Shown in pieces: positions 1-6,089 of a stretch of 6,711 nucleotides of DNA. The stretch's first letter is position 1; every line of letters starts with the position of its first letter. The position numbers were made by a program, and so were the translations under genes. The notes below the pieces were generated by a model, which was given only the letters and a program-made list of their open reading frames with translations, did no database searches and had not been told where the DNA came from. The stretch is from Elusimicrobiota bacterium (GTDB lineage Bacteria > Elusimicrobiota > Elusimicrobia > UBA1565 > UBA9628). The stretch covers positions 1 through 6,711 of the forward strand of contig JACQBB010000307.1 of assembly GCA_016194625.1 (NCBI GenBank), written 5' to 3'.

Positions 1-564
1 GCGGTCGTTGGGCGCCCAGACCAGCTCCGCCTGCCCCAGCGTGCCGATGCCCGCGCGGCCGTAGAGCGCGTCCACGCCGCGGCGCTCGTCGCGCTCGACG
101 GAGGTGGGCGAGTAGGGATTGAGCACGTCGGTGGGGTTCCAGATCTTGCCGGTGCCCCAGGCGACGCGCTGGCGGCCGGCGCGCAGGGCGCCGCGCTCGT
201 CCTCCACGCCGACCCAGGCGCGGTAGGCGCCGATGCCGAAGCCGTTCGTCGTCCCGGTCGAGACGGTGTGCTCCATCGTCAGCCAAGGCTTGGGCGGCGC
301 GTAGCCGAAGACCTTGAAGTCGAGCGTGCGGAAGTAGGAGCCGACGGCCTCCTGCGCGTCGAGATCCGCGTGCGCGGCGAACGGACCGTCCTTCTCGTCG
401 AGAGTGAGCCTCGCGCGCGCGGTGTTCAGGCCGTACGGACGGCCGTCGAGCAGGCCCTTCGACCACTGCTCGATGGACTTCAGGTAGCCGGAGACCTTCA
501 CCTCGGCGGCCGCGGGGGCCGCGAGCGCGAGCGCGGCCAGCAGCGCCCTAGCGGCGCTCTTCAC
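1..564 (-). CDS. Secreted outer-membrane beta-barrel (porin/DUF1302-like) candidate, C-terminus cut by window edge
   Basis: The first 188 residues are visible; the frame is open to the left edge. The start is the GTG at 564-562, preceded by GGGGAG seven bases upstream, and it overlaps the end of the ATPase gene by 17 nt. Residues 1-20 are a clear Sec signal peptide: K2, a hydrophobic Ala/Leu stretch, then APAAA before E21. What follows alternates polar and aromatic residues as outer-membrane strands do (VSGYLKS, ARLTLDEKDG, AYRAWVGVEDERG). Residues 130-150 run from GRQRVAWGTG through WNPTDVLNP. A GRQ..WG turn followed by an N-P motif resembles DUF1302-type and alginate-export-like barrels, recalled from memory. 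No lipobox Cys is seen. As last gene of the ABC/LolA-like operon it could be the outer-membrane partner or receptor of the exported cargo. The barrel assignment is moderately sure; the exact family and substrate are not known. Confidence 0.7.
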   Translation of the reverse strand, partial: MKSAARALLAALALAAPAAAEVKVSGYLKSIEQWSKGLLDGRPYGLNTARARLTLDEKDGPFAAHADLDAQEAVGSYFRTLDFKVFGYAPPKPWLTMEHTVSTGTTNGFGIGAYRAWVGVEDERGALRAGRQRVAWGTGKIWNPTDVLNPYSPTSVERDERRGVDALYGRAGIGTLGQAELVWAPNDR

Positions 565-1246
565 CGTGGAGCTCCCCGTCCTGCAGATGGACGACGCGGC
601 GGGCGCGCGAGAGCACGGCCGGGTCGTGGCTGGAGAAGAGGAAGGTGACGGCGTGCTCTTGATTGAGGGACTGCATCAGGTCGAGCAGGGCCGCGCCGGT
701 CTTGGAGTCGAGGTTCGCGGTCGGCTCGTCGGCCAGGACCAGCGCCGGGCGGTGGACGATCGCGCGCGCGACCGCGACGCGCTGCTGCTGGCCGCCGGAG
801 AGCAGGTCGGGGCGGCGCTCCGCGAAGCCCTCCAGGCCGACCCACTTCAGCGCCTCGTGCGCCGCGTCGCGGCGCTCCTGGGCGCCGACGCCGCGCAGGA
901 CCAGCGGATACTCGACGTTCTCGACGGCGGTGAGCACCGGGATGAGGTTGTAGGCCTGGAACACGAAGCCGAGCGCGCCCAGGCGGAAGTCGGCGAGCTG
1001 GTCGGGGTCGAGGCGCGTGACCACGCGGCCGTCGTGGACGATCTCCCCCTTCGTGGGGCGGTCGAGCGTGCCGATGAGGTTGAGAAGAGTGGATTTTCCC
1101 GAGCCCGACGGCCCGGCCAGCGCGGTGAACTCCCCGCGCTCGACCTTCAGGTCCACGCCGCGCACCGCGGCGACCTTCGTCCCGCCGGGATAGACCTTCT
1201 CGACGCCGCGGACCTCGACCAGCGGATGGTGGCTCGGTTTAGACAT
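548..1246 (-). CDS. ABC transporter ATP-binding protein, LolD/MacB family
   Basis: This is a complete 232-residue nucleotide-binding subunit, the usual length for stand-alone LolD/MacB-type ATPases. All motifs are intact: Walker A GPSGSGKST at 45-53, Q-loop Gln97 in FVFQAYNL, signature LSGGQQQR at 149-156, Walker B ALVLADE at 168-174 with catalytic Glu174, D-loop NLDS at 178-181 and H-loop His207 in SSHD. LSGGQQQR followed by VAVARAI and the ADEPTANLDS string are typical of the LolD/MacB/FtsE-like group, which drives mechanotransmission permeases rather than ordinary channels. It should act at the cytoplasmic face of the inner membrane with the permease encoded just upstream. The ATG overlaps the permease stop by 8 nt and has GGAGG nine bases upstream. 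The cargo cannot be read from the ATPase. Family assignment is firm; lolD in the strict sense is not proven. Confidence 0.95.
   Translation of the reverse strand: MSKPSHHPLVEVRGVEKVYPGGTKVAAVRGVDLKVERGEFTALAGPSGSGKSTLLNLIGTLDRPTKGEIVHDGRVVTRLDPDQLADFRLGALGFVFQAYNLIPVLTAVENVEYPLVLRGVGAQERRDAAHEALKWVGLEGFAERRPDLLSGGQQQRVAVARAIVHRPALVLADEPTANLDSKTGAALLDLMQSLNQEHAVTFLFSSHDPAVLSRARRVVHLQDGELHGEERR
572..577 (-). promoter_or_regulatory. Shine-Dalgarno site of the beta-barrel gene, inside the ATPase gene
   Basis: On the minus strand this reads GGGGAG, seven bases before the GTG at 564. It lies wholly within the last codons of the upstream ATPase gene. It supports this GTG as the real start, since a signal peptide begins directly after it, and suggests translational coupling between the two genes. 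Confidence 0.6.
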
Positions 1247-2453
1247 GGCGCAGGGCCTCCGCGGGCTTGAGGCGTCCGGCGCGCAGCGCCGGCGGCAGCG
1301 TGGCGAGCAGGGTCACGACGAACACGGTCGCGGCCGCGAACGAGTGCATCCCCCACGCCGGGCGCAGGTAGATGACGGACGGGAAGGGCAGGAAGTACTT
1401 GAACGCGTCGCCGACGGGCAGCGCCAGGCCGTGCTTGCCGAAGTACGAGATCAGCGCGGTGCCGATGGTCAGGCCGAGCAGAGTTCCGACCGAGCCGAGC
1501 AGGGCCGACTCGACCATCAGCAGGCGCACGACCCAGCGCGGGCGCGCGCCGATGGCCATCAGCACGCCGAACTCGCGCACGCGCTCGAACAGGCTCATCA
1601 GCTGGGTGTTGAGGATGCCCAGCGCGACGATCGCGAAGACCACGCCCAGGACGATGGTCAGCAGGCCGTCCTGGAAGGCTTGGATGCCGATGATCTCGCG
1701 GTCGATGCTGCGCCAGCTCAGCGCGCCGATCGGGCCGGGGCCCAGCTTCGCGTCCAGGTCCGCGGCGACGGCGGGAGCGTCGGCGATGTCCTTGAGCTTG
1801 GCGACCAGCTGATTGGCCTGCCCGGGACGGCCGAGCAGCTCCTGCATGGCCTTGAGCGGGATCCAGACCATCTGGCCGTCGAAGGACTCGGAGCCGGTCT
1901 CATGGATGCCGACGACGCGGAACACCTCGGCCCCCATCGAGCCGTCGGCGGCCTGGGCCATGATCACGATCTTCTCGCCCAGGCGCACGTCCAGGCGGTT
2001 GGCGATCTTGCGGCCCATGACGACGCCCTTCGGCGCGCCTTCGAGGTAGGTCCCCTCCTTCATGTAGGAGGCCATGTCGGTGATGCGCCGCTCCTTCTCC
2101 GGCTCGACCGCGCAGATCAGCGCCCCCAGCGACATCTTCGGCGCCGAGACCAGGCCCGTCAGCTGGATGCGCCGGCCCCAGACCAGCACGCGCGGGTCGG
2201 CGTCGAGCAGCTTCGCCGCGGCGGCGGGGTCGGTCATGAACTTGTCGGGGAACTTGGGCTCGTCCACGTCGCGGCGCTGGACGCGCACGTGGCCGGTGAA
2301 GGAGCCGGTCGCCTTCTCGATGAGCTGGCCCTGCAGGGACTTCATCATGGACTGGCCGAACATCAGCGCCGCCAGGCCGAAGCTCATCGCCGCCACGTTG
2401 ATCAGCGAGCGTCGGCGGTTGCGCCAGACGTTGCGCCAGGCCAGCCTCAGCAT
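1239..2453 (-). CDS. ABC transporter permease, FtsX/MacB (LolC/E-like) family
   Basis: This 404-residue inner-membrane protein has the four-helix layout of MacB/LolC/FtsX permeases. One helix near the N-terminus (about 17-37) is followed by a large periplasmic domain (about 40-255), then three helices at about 262-287, 311-338 and 368-388. Between helices 2 and 3 lies EFGVLMAIGARPRWV (294-308), the cytoplasmic coupling segment of this family. The C-terminus RAGRLKPAEALRHV matches the usual R-A-x-x-L-x-P-x-E-A-L-R ending. The N-terminal LAWRNVWRNRRRS is the typical amphipathic lead-in. With only one permease gene in the cluster it probably works as a homodimer with two copies of the downstream ATPase, pulling a substrate from the outer leaflet or periplasm. 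The ATG lies one base after the stop of the LolA-like gene (TGACATG), so translation is probably coupled. Possible substrates include lipoproteins, lipids and other hydrophobic molecules. Confidence 0.92.
   Translation of the reverse strand: MLRLAWRNVWRNRRRSLINVAAMSFGLAALMFGQSMMKSLQGQLIEKATGSFTGHVRVQRRDVDEPKFPDKFMTDPAAAAKLLDADPRVLVWGRRIQLTGLVSAPKMSLGALICAVEPEKERRITDMASYMKEGTYLEGAPKGVVMGRKIANRLDVRLGEKIVIMAQAADGSMGAEVFRVVGIHETGSESFDGQMVWIPLKAMQELLGRPGQANQLVAKLKDIADAPAVAADLDAKLGPGPIGALSWRSIDREIIGIQAFQDGLLTIVLGVVFAIVALGILNTQLMSLFERVREFGVLMAIGARPRWVVRLLMVESALLGSVGTLLGLTIGTALISYFGKHGLALPVGDAFKYFLPFPSVIYLRPAWGMHSFAAATVFVVTLLATLPPALRAGRLKPAEALRHV
1256..1260 (-). promoter_or_regulatory. Shine-Dalgarno site of the ATPase gene
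   Basis: On the minus strand this reads GGAGG, nine bases before the ATG at 1246-1244. It lies inside the 3' end of the permease gene and fixes the ATPase start at the overlapping ATG. Confidence 0.6.
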
Positions 2454-2454
2454 G

Positions 2455-3216
2455 TCAGGAGCCGGCCTTCTGCAGGCGCTGGTAGCTGAAGAAGTCGTCC
2501 TTCAGCGGCAGGTCGAACTCCAGCTCCTGGTACTGCAGGACGGTGCGCTGGCCCTTCTTGGCCGCCGGCACGCACTCGAGCCGCGCCGGCACGCGCCGCC
2601 CGCTCATCACCTTGATGTCGGACAGCGTGATGGTGCGGATCAGCTCGCCGCGCTCGGAGTAGTCCAGCTCGTTCAAAGGGACCACCGCCTGGTCCGAGTC
2701 GTACAGCGCCACGTCGGTGATCACCTTGCCCCAGACGACGGGCGCGTCGGCCTTCGGGATCGCCTCGATGTGGTAGACCGTGCGGCCCTCCTCCTTCTTC
2801 GTGGAGAGCAGCTTGTGCGTGTAGTCCTTCACGATCGAGTCGGCTTTGACGATGTCCTCGTAGGTGAAGTCCGAGCCCTGCCAGGCGGAGTGCATCATCG
2901 TCGGCGGGATCTTGATGACGCGCTCGACCTTCGGCATCCACAGCCACATCTCGTTGCGGCGGCGCAGCGTCGTCTCGCCGCGCTCCTTGGCGGGCGCGCG
3001 GATGACGATGAAGGCGAAGGTCCGGTCCTTGTTCCAGCCTTCGACCTCCAGCGAGCGCTTCCAGTCCGGCGTCTCGATGGTCATCGTGAGCCGCCCGCGG
3101 CTGGAGTCGCCGCGCAGGGCCTTGTTGGCCTTGTCCACGAGCTCCTTGACGTCGACGTCGGCGGCCGAGGCGGAGGCGGCGGCCAGGAGCAGGAGGGCGG
3201 CGAGGAGGGCTTTCAC
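2455..3216 (-). CDS. Outer-membrane lipoprotein-sorting protein, LolA-like (PF17131-type)
   Basis: This 253-residue protein has a signal peptide (MKALLAALLLLAAASASA, cleavage near residue 19) and no lipobox Cys, so it should be a soluble periplasmic protein. The mature part matches the outer-membrane lipoprotein-sorting family related to LolA/LolB: a helix with VDKANKALRG, then the strand RGRLTMTIETPDW, the hallmark MWLWMPKVERVIKIPP (90-105), SAWQGSDFTYEDI (110-122), and later strands with YHIEAIPK and YQELEFDLPL. In this family a half-open beta-barrel carries a hydrophobic ligand across the periplasm. The start is the GTG at 3216-3214; the nearby ATG at 3224 hits a stop after two more codons. 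The Shine-Dalgarno is weak. It sits 12 nt after the glycosylase gene and 1 nt before the permease, so it is the likely periplasmic partner of that ABC pump. Family confidence is high; cargo is unknown. Confidence 0.9.
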   Translation of the reverse strand: MKALLAALLLLAAASASAADVDVKELVDKANKALRGDSSRGRLTMTIETPDWKRSLEVEGWNKDRTFAFIVIRAPAKERGETTLRRRNEMWLWMPKVERVIKIPPTMMHSAWQGSDFTYEDIVKADSIVKDYTHKLLSTKKEEGRTVYHIEAIPKADAPVVWGKVITDVALYDSDQAVVPLNELDYSERGELIRTITLSDIKVMSGRRVPARLECVPAAKKGQRTVLQYQELEFDLPLKDDFFSYQRLQKAGS

Positions 3217-3228
3217 GCCGCCATTCTA

Positions 3229-3711
3229 CTAAAGGAAACCGGCGATGCGGCGCCAGGCGGCGCGCTTGCGCGCGCCGGAGACCGCGGCGTTGGCCGGCGA
3301 CGTGGACGGGAGGACCGTCACGGCCACGCCCTCCGGCTCGCCGCAGGCGCGGCGGAAGGCCTCGGCCGCCTTGCGGCCGTTCAGGAAGACGGCCCTCACG
3401 CCGGTCCTCGCGATCAGCGCCGCCACTTCATTGTGCCGTTCGTTGCGGATGCGCGCGTCCAGACTGCCGCGCCGCTCGGCCCGCGCGACCATGTCCCACA
3501 GCGCGACGCCGCGCGCCTTGAGCCGGGCCAGACGGCGGCGGTAGGGCAGGGCGCGCAGGTCCTCGCCGAGCGCCTCCCCCAGCAGTTCCCAGAAGCGGTT
3601 GCGCGGGTGGCCGTAGTACTGGCCGAGGCGCAGGGAGGCCTCGCCGGGCAGGGAGCCCAGGATCAGGACGCGCGGGCGCGGGCCTACGACCGGAGGGAAG
3701 GAACGCTTCAC
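3229..3711 (-). CDS. DNA-deoxyinosine/uracil glycosylase, UDG superfamily family 6-like
   Basis: This 160-residue protein resembles the hypoxanthine/uracil-DNA glycosylases of UDG superfamily family 6 and the Mug group. From the GTG at 3711, VLILGSLPGEASL (about 15-27) is the first active-site motif, followed by QYYGHPRNRFW (31-41). Asn38 in PRN is the likely catalytic or water-positioning residue. LPSTSPAN (134-141) is the C-terminal substrate-binding motif. AVFLNGRKA (107-115) is the core strand and helix between them. It should remove deaminated bases (hypoxanthine, uracil) to start base-excision repair in the cytoplasm. I chose the GTG because relatives, as I recall them, start with K-R-x-F-P-P. 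A TTG at 3726 would add five residues (MHDAG) and is a less likely start. No strong Shine-Dalgarno precedes either. It is the first gene of the minus-strand operon, 12 nt ahead of the LolA-like gene, and diverges from the GH57 gene. Confidence 0.88.
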   Translation of the reverse strand: MKRSFPPVVGPRPRVLILGSLPGEASLRLGQYYGHPRNRFWELLGEALGEDLRALPYRRRLARLKARGVALWDMVARAERRGSLDARIRNERHNEVAALIARTGVRAVFLNGRKAAEAFRRACGEPEGVAVTVLPSTSPANAAVSGARKRAAWRRIAGFL

Positions 3712-3736
3712 CCCGGCATCATGCAAAAGCTAATAT
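3707..3736 (+). promoter_or_regulatory. Candidate sigma70-type promoter of the GH57 gene
   Basis: TTCACC (3707-3712) and TAATAT (3731-3736) are separated by 18 bases and each matches the -35 and -10 consensus at four of six positions. The -10 keeps the important T1, A2, A5 and T6. It sits in the only AT-rich island of the region, between two divergent starts. Initiation about seven bases after the -10 would fall at about 3743, the GH57 start codon itself, which would give a leaderless message. The -35 overlaps the first codons of the glycosylase gene. Predicted by eye only. Confidence 0.4.
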
Positions 3737-3737
3737 G
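3732..3737 (-). promoter_or_regulatory. Candidate -10 element for the glycosylase/envelope operon
   Basis: On the minus strand this reads CATATT, four of six matches to TATAAT with A2 and T6 kept; the shifted hexamer TATTAG at 3735-3730 is an alternative. No convincing -35 is visible upstream (GACCGC at 17 bp). The same AT-rich bases would serve the divergent GH57 gene, so the two promoters would compete for the same DNA. Weak evidence; the operon could also be driven from within the GH57 coding region. Confidence 0.25.
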
Positions 3738-3742
3738 GGCGC

Positions 3743-6088
3743 GTGAAGCGGTGCGCGGTCGTCCACGGCCATTTCTATCAGCCCCCGCGGGAGAACCCGT
3801 GGACGGGCGTCGTCGAGCGCCAGCCGTCGGCCGGGCGCGACCACGACTGGAACGTGCGCATCGCGCGCGAGTGCTACGTCCCCAACGGCGAGGCGCGCGT
3901 GCTGGACGGCGAGGGGCGCATCGCCGACCTGGTCGACAACTACGCGTGGATGTCGTTCAACTTCGGCCCCACGCTGCTCGCCTGGCTGGAGAAGGCGCAT
4001 CCGCACGCGTACGCCCGCCTGATCGAGGCCGACCGCGAGAGCGCCGCGCGCCTGGAGGGCCACGGCAACGCGATCGCGCAGGCGTTCCACCACACCATCC
4101 TCCCCCTGTCCGACCCGCGCGACCGCGTCACCGAGATCCGCTGGGGCCTGTACGACTTCCAGAGGCGCTTCGGCCGCGAGTCCGAGGGCCTGTGGCTGCC
4201 GGAGTGCGCGGTCGACGACGCGACGCTGGTGGACGTGGCGCGGGAGGGCGTGAAGTTCGTCATCTTGGAGCCGCACCAGGCGGACGCGGTGCGCCCGCTC
4301 AAGGGCGCGTCGTGGTCTCCGGCGGCGGACGCGCTGCTGCCCGGCCTTCCGTACCTGTGGCGCGGCGAGGGCGGCGCCCAGCTCGCGGTGTTCTTCTACG
4401 ACGGCCCGCTCTCCCGCGCGGTCGCCTTCGAGGGCGCGATGCGCGACAGCCGCTCGTACGCCGCGCGCATGTCCGCGCTGGTGCCGCCGACGGCCGACGA
4501 CTCGCTGGCGCTGGTCGCGACCGACGGCGAGAGCTACGGCCACCACGCGCCGTTCGCCGAGATGGGGCTGGCCCATCTCCTGCGCTACGCGCTGCCGGAG
4601 AAGGGCCTCACCCCGGTGAACCTGGGCTGGTTCCTGGCGCGCCACCCCCCGCGTCACGAGGTGCTGCTCAAGGCCGGCGGGACCTCGTGGTCGTGCGCGC
4701 ACGGCGTCGAGCGCTGGCGCTCGGACTGCGGCTGCGGCGCCGAGGGCGGCCGCCACCAGCTCTGGCGCGGGCCGCTGAGGGCCGCGCTGACGGGCCTGCG
4801 CGCGCGGATGGCCGAGCTGTTCGAGGAGCGCTCGCGCGGCCTGCTGACCGAGCCGTGGGCCGCGCGCGACGCCTACATCTCCGTCGCGCAGGACCGCTCC
4901 GAGGCGTCGGTCGCGCGCTTCCTGGCCGAGCACGCCCCCGGCGCGGCCGACGCCGAGTCCAAGACGACCGTCCTGCGCCTGCTCGAGATGCAGCGCCACG
5001 CGCTGATGATGTTCACCAGCTGCGGCTGGTTCTTCGACGAGCTCTCGCGCCTGGAGCCCGAGCAGATCCTGCTGTACGCCGCGCGGGCTCTCGAGCTGGC
5101 GCGCGCGCTGGGCCGCGACCTGGAGCCCGCCTTCGTCGCGGCGCTCGCCAAGGCGCCGAGCAACGTCGAGCACTACCGCGACGGCGCCGGCGTGTGGAAC
5201 AAGCTGGTCAAGGCGAACGTGCAGACGCTCGACCACGTCGCCGCGCACTACGCGGTCTCCCTGCTGTTCGAGGACAAGCCCGCGCCCGAGGTGCAGGGCC
5301 GCGCCGCGCGCCTGGACCGCTTCACGCGCCGCGCCGAGGGCGGCGTCACCGTCGCCGCCGGCCGCGCCGAGTTCGTCGAGTCCGCGACGCGCGAGTCCTG
5401 GTCGCGCTCGTTCTTCGCCGCGGTCCTCCCCGGCCAGCGCGTGCAGGCCTACGTGTGCGGCGGCGACCTGCCCGAGGGCACCTTCGACCTCCTGCTCAAG
5501 GACGCCGCGCTGGGCACCGTCTCCCTGCCGCTGCCGCCCGGCCGCCACTTCCTGCTGCGCGACCTGCGCCCCGACGAGCGCGAGAAGGTCTTGAGCCTGG
5601 TGCTCAAGCGGCGCATCAACCGCTGGGAGTCGCGCGCTCTCGACTATCTGGAGGAGACTCTTCCCCTCGTCGAGCAGTTCCGCGGCCTGGGCCTGCCGCT
5701 GCCCGCCAGCCTGGGCGAGGAGACGCGGCTGGTGCTGGGCCACGTGCTCGCCTACGTCGCGGGCCGCTTCGCCGACGGCCAACCCGGCGCCTTGTCCGAG
5801 TTCCGCGCCGCGCTCACGCGCGGCCGCGCCGCCGGCGTCGAGCCGTTCCCCGCCGGCGTCGAGCGGCCGTGGGAGACGGGCTTGAGCCGCCTGCTCGACG
5901 GGCTGGAGCGCGACTGGACGCCCGCCGCGCTCGAGGAACTGCGCGAGGCGGTGACCCTCGCCCTCGACGCGGGCCTGGCGGACTGGCGTCCGCCGGTGCA
6001 GACGCGCTTCTTCCGCCTGTGGCGCGCGCGGGGGCGGGCGCTGCCCGAGGCCGAGCGCACGGCCTCGGTCCTGGGGATCGCGGTCTAG
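3743..6088 (+). CDS. GH57 family glycosidase with DUF3536 C-terminal half
   Basis: This 781-residue protein is a GH57-type alpha-glucan enzyme (alpha-amylase/alpha-mannosidase group, COG1449) fused to DUF3536. GH57 conserved regions appear in order: HGHFYQPPRENPW (8-20), AFHHTILPL (114-122), GLWLPECAVDD (149-159) with Glu154 the expected nucleophile, and ATDGESYGHH (259-268) with Asp261 the expected acid/base. A Cys/His-rich stretch SCAHGVERWRSDCGC spans 317-331. The DUF3536 part starts after about 340 and includes EMQRHALMMFTSCGWFFDEL (415-434). There is no signal peptide, so it is probably cytoplasmic and acts on glycogen-like or other alpha-glucans; the exact reaction is not established. 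The GTG at 3743 is the only possible start: an in-frame TAA lies at 3731-3733, no start codon lies between, and the first motif begins at residue 8. No Shine-Dalgarno is seen. The gene is intact and ends one base before the convergent gene's stop codon. Confidence 0.93.
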   Translation: MKRCAVVHGHFYQPPRENPWTGVVERQPSAGRDHDWNVRIARECYVPNGEARVLDGEGRIADLVDNYAWMSFNFGPTLLAWLEKAHPHAYARLIEADRESAARLEGHGNAIAQAFHHTILPLSDPRDRVTEIRWGLYDFQRRFGRESEGLWLPECAVDDATLVDVAREGVKFVILEPHQADAVRPLKGASWSPAADALLPGLPYLWRGEGGAQLAVFFYDGPLSRAVAFEGAMRDSRSYAARMSALVPPTADDSLALVATDGESYGHHAPFAEMGLAHLLRYALPEKGLTPVNLGWFLARHPPRHEVLLKAGGTSWSCAHGVERWRSDCGCGAEGGRHQLWRGPLRAALTGLRARMAELFEERSRGLLTEPWAARDAYISVAQDRSEASVARFLAEHAPGAADAESKTTVLRLLEMQRHALMMFTSCGWFFDELSRLEPEQILLYAARALELARALGRDLEPAFVAALAKAPSNVEHYRDGAGVWNKLVKANVQTLDHVAAHYAVSLLFEDKPAPEVQGRAARLDRFTRRAEGGVTVAAGRAEFVESATRESWSRSFFAAVLPGQRVQAYVCGGDLPEGTFDLLLKDAALGTVSLPLPPGRHFLLRDLRPDEREKVLSLVLKRRINRWESRALDYLEETLPLVEQFRGLGLPLPASLGEETRLVLGHVLAYVAGRFADGQPGALSEFRAALTRGRAAGVEPFPAGVERPWETGLSRLLDGLERDWTPAALEELREAVTLALDAGLADWRPPVQTRFFRLWRARGRALPEAERTASVLGIAV
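5830..5864 (+). repeat. In-frame direct repeat within the DUF3536 region
   Basis: The 14-base unit CGCCGGCGTCGAGC occurs at 5830-5843 and again at 5851-5864, a period of 21 bases. In the protein it gives AGVEPFP followed by AGVERPW (697-710), so the frame is kept. It looks like a small slippage duplication in GC-rich DNA rather than a functional element, though chance in such biased sequence is also possible. Confidence 0.6.
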
Positions 6089-6089
6089 T

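Noticed and set aside
566..1270. Plus-strand open frame opposite the ATPase gene.
   Set aside because: The minus strand encodes an intact ABC ATPase with every motif, and the plus-strand frame shows no domain.
1245..2489. A 414-codon plus-strand open frame antisense to the permease.
   Set aside because: The Gln/His/Asp/Arg-rich translation is a mirror of GC-rich codons; the minus-strand frame has proper membrane segments and family motifs.
3217..3228. A possible promoter or terminator between the glycosylase and LolA-like genes.
   Set aside because: The gap is only 12 nt with no hairpin or T run; the nearby AT-rich bases AGTAGAAT on the minus strand are too weak a match to call a promoter.
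3719..5782. A 687-codon minus-strand open frame antisense to the GH57 gene.
   Set aside because: Its translation is dominated by Gln, Arg, Ala, Leu, Val and Gly with no recognisable domain, as expected opposite a high-GC gene. The GH57 frame on the other strand carries clear catalytic motifs.
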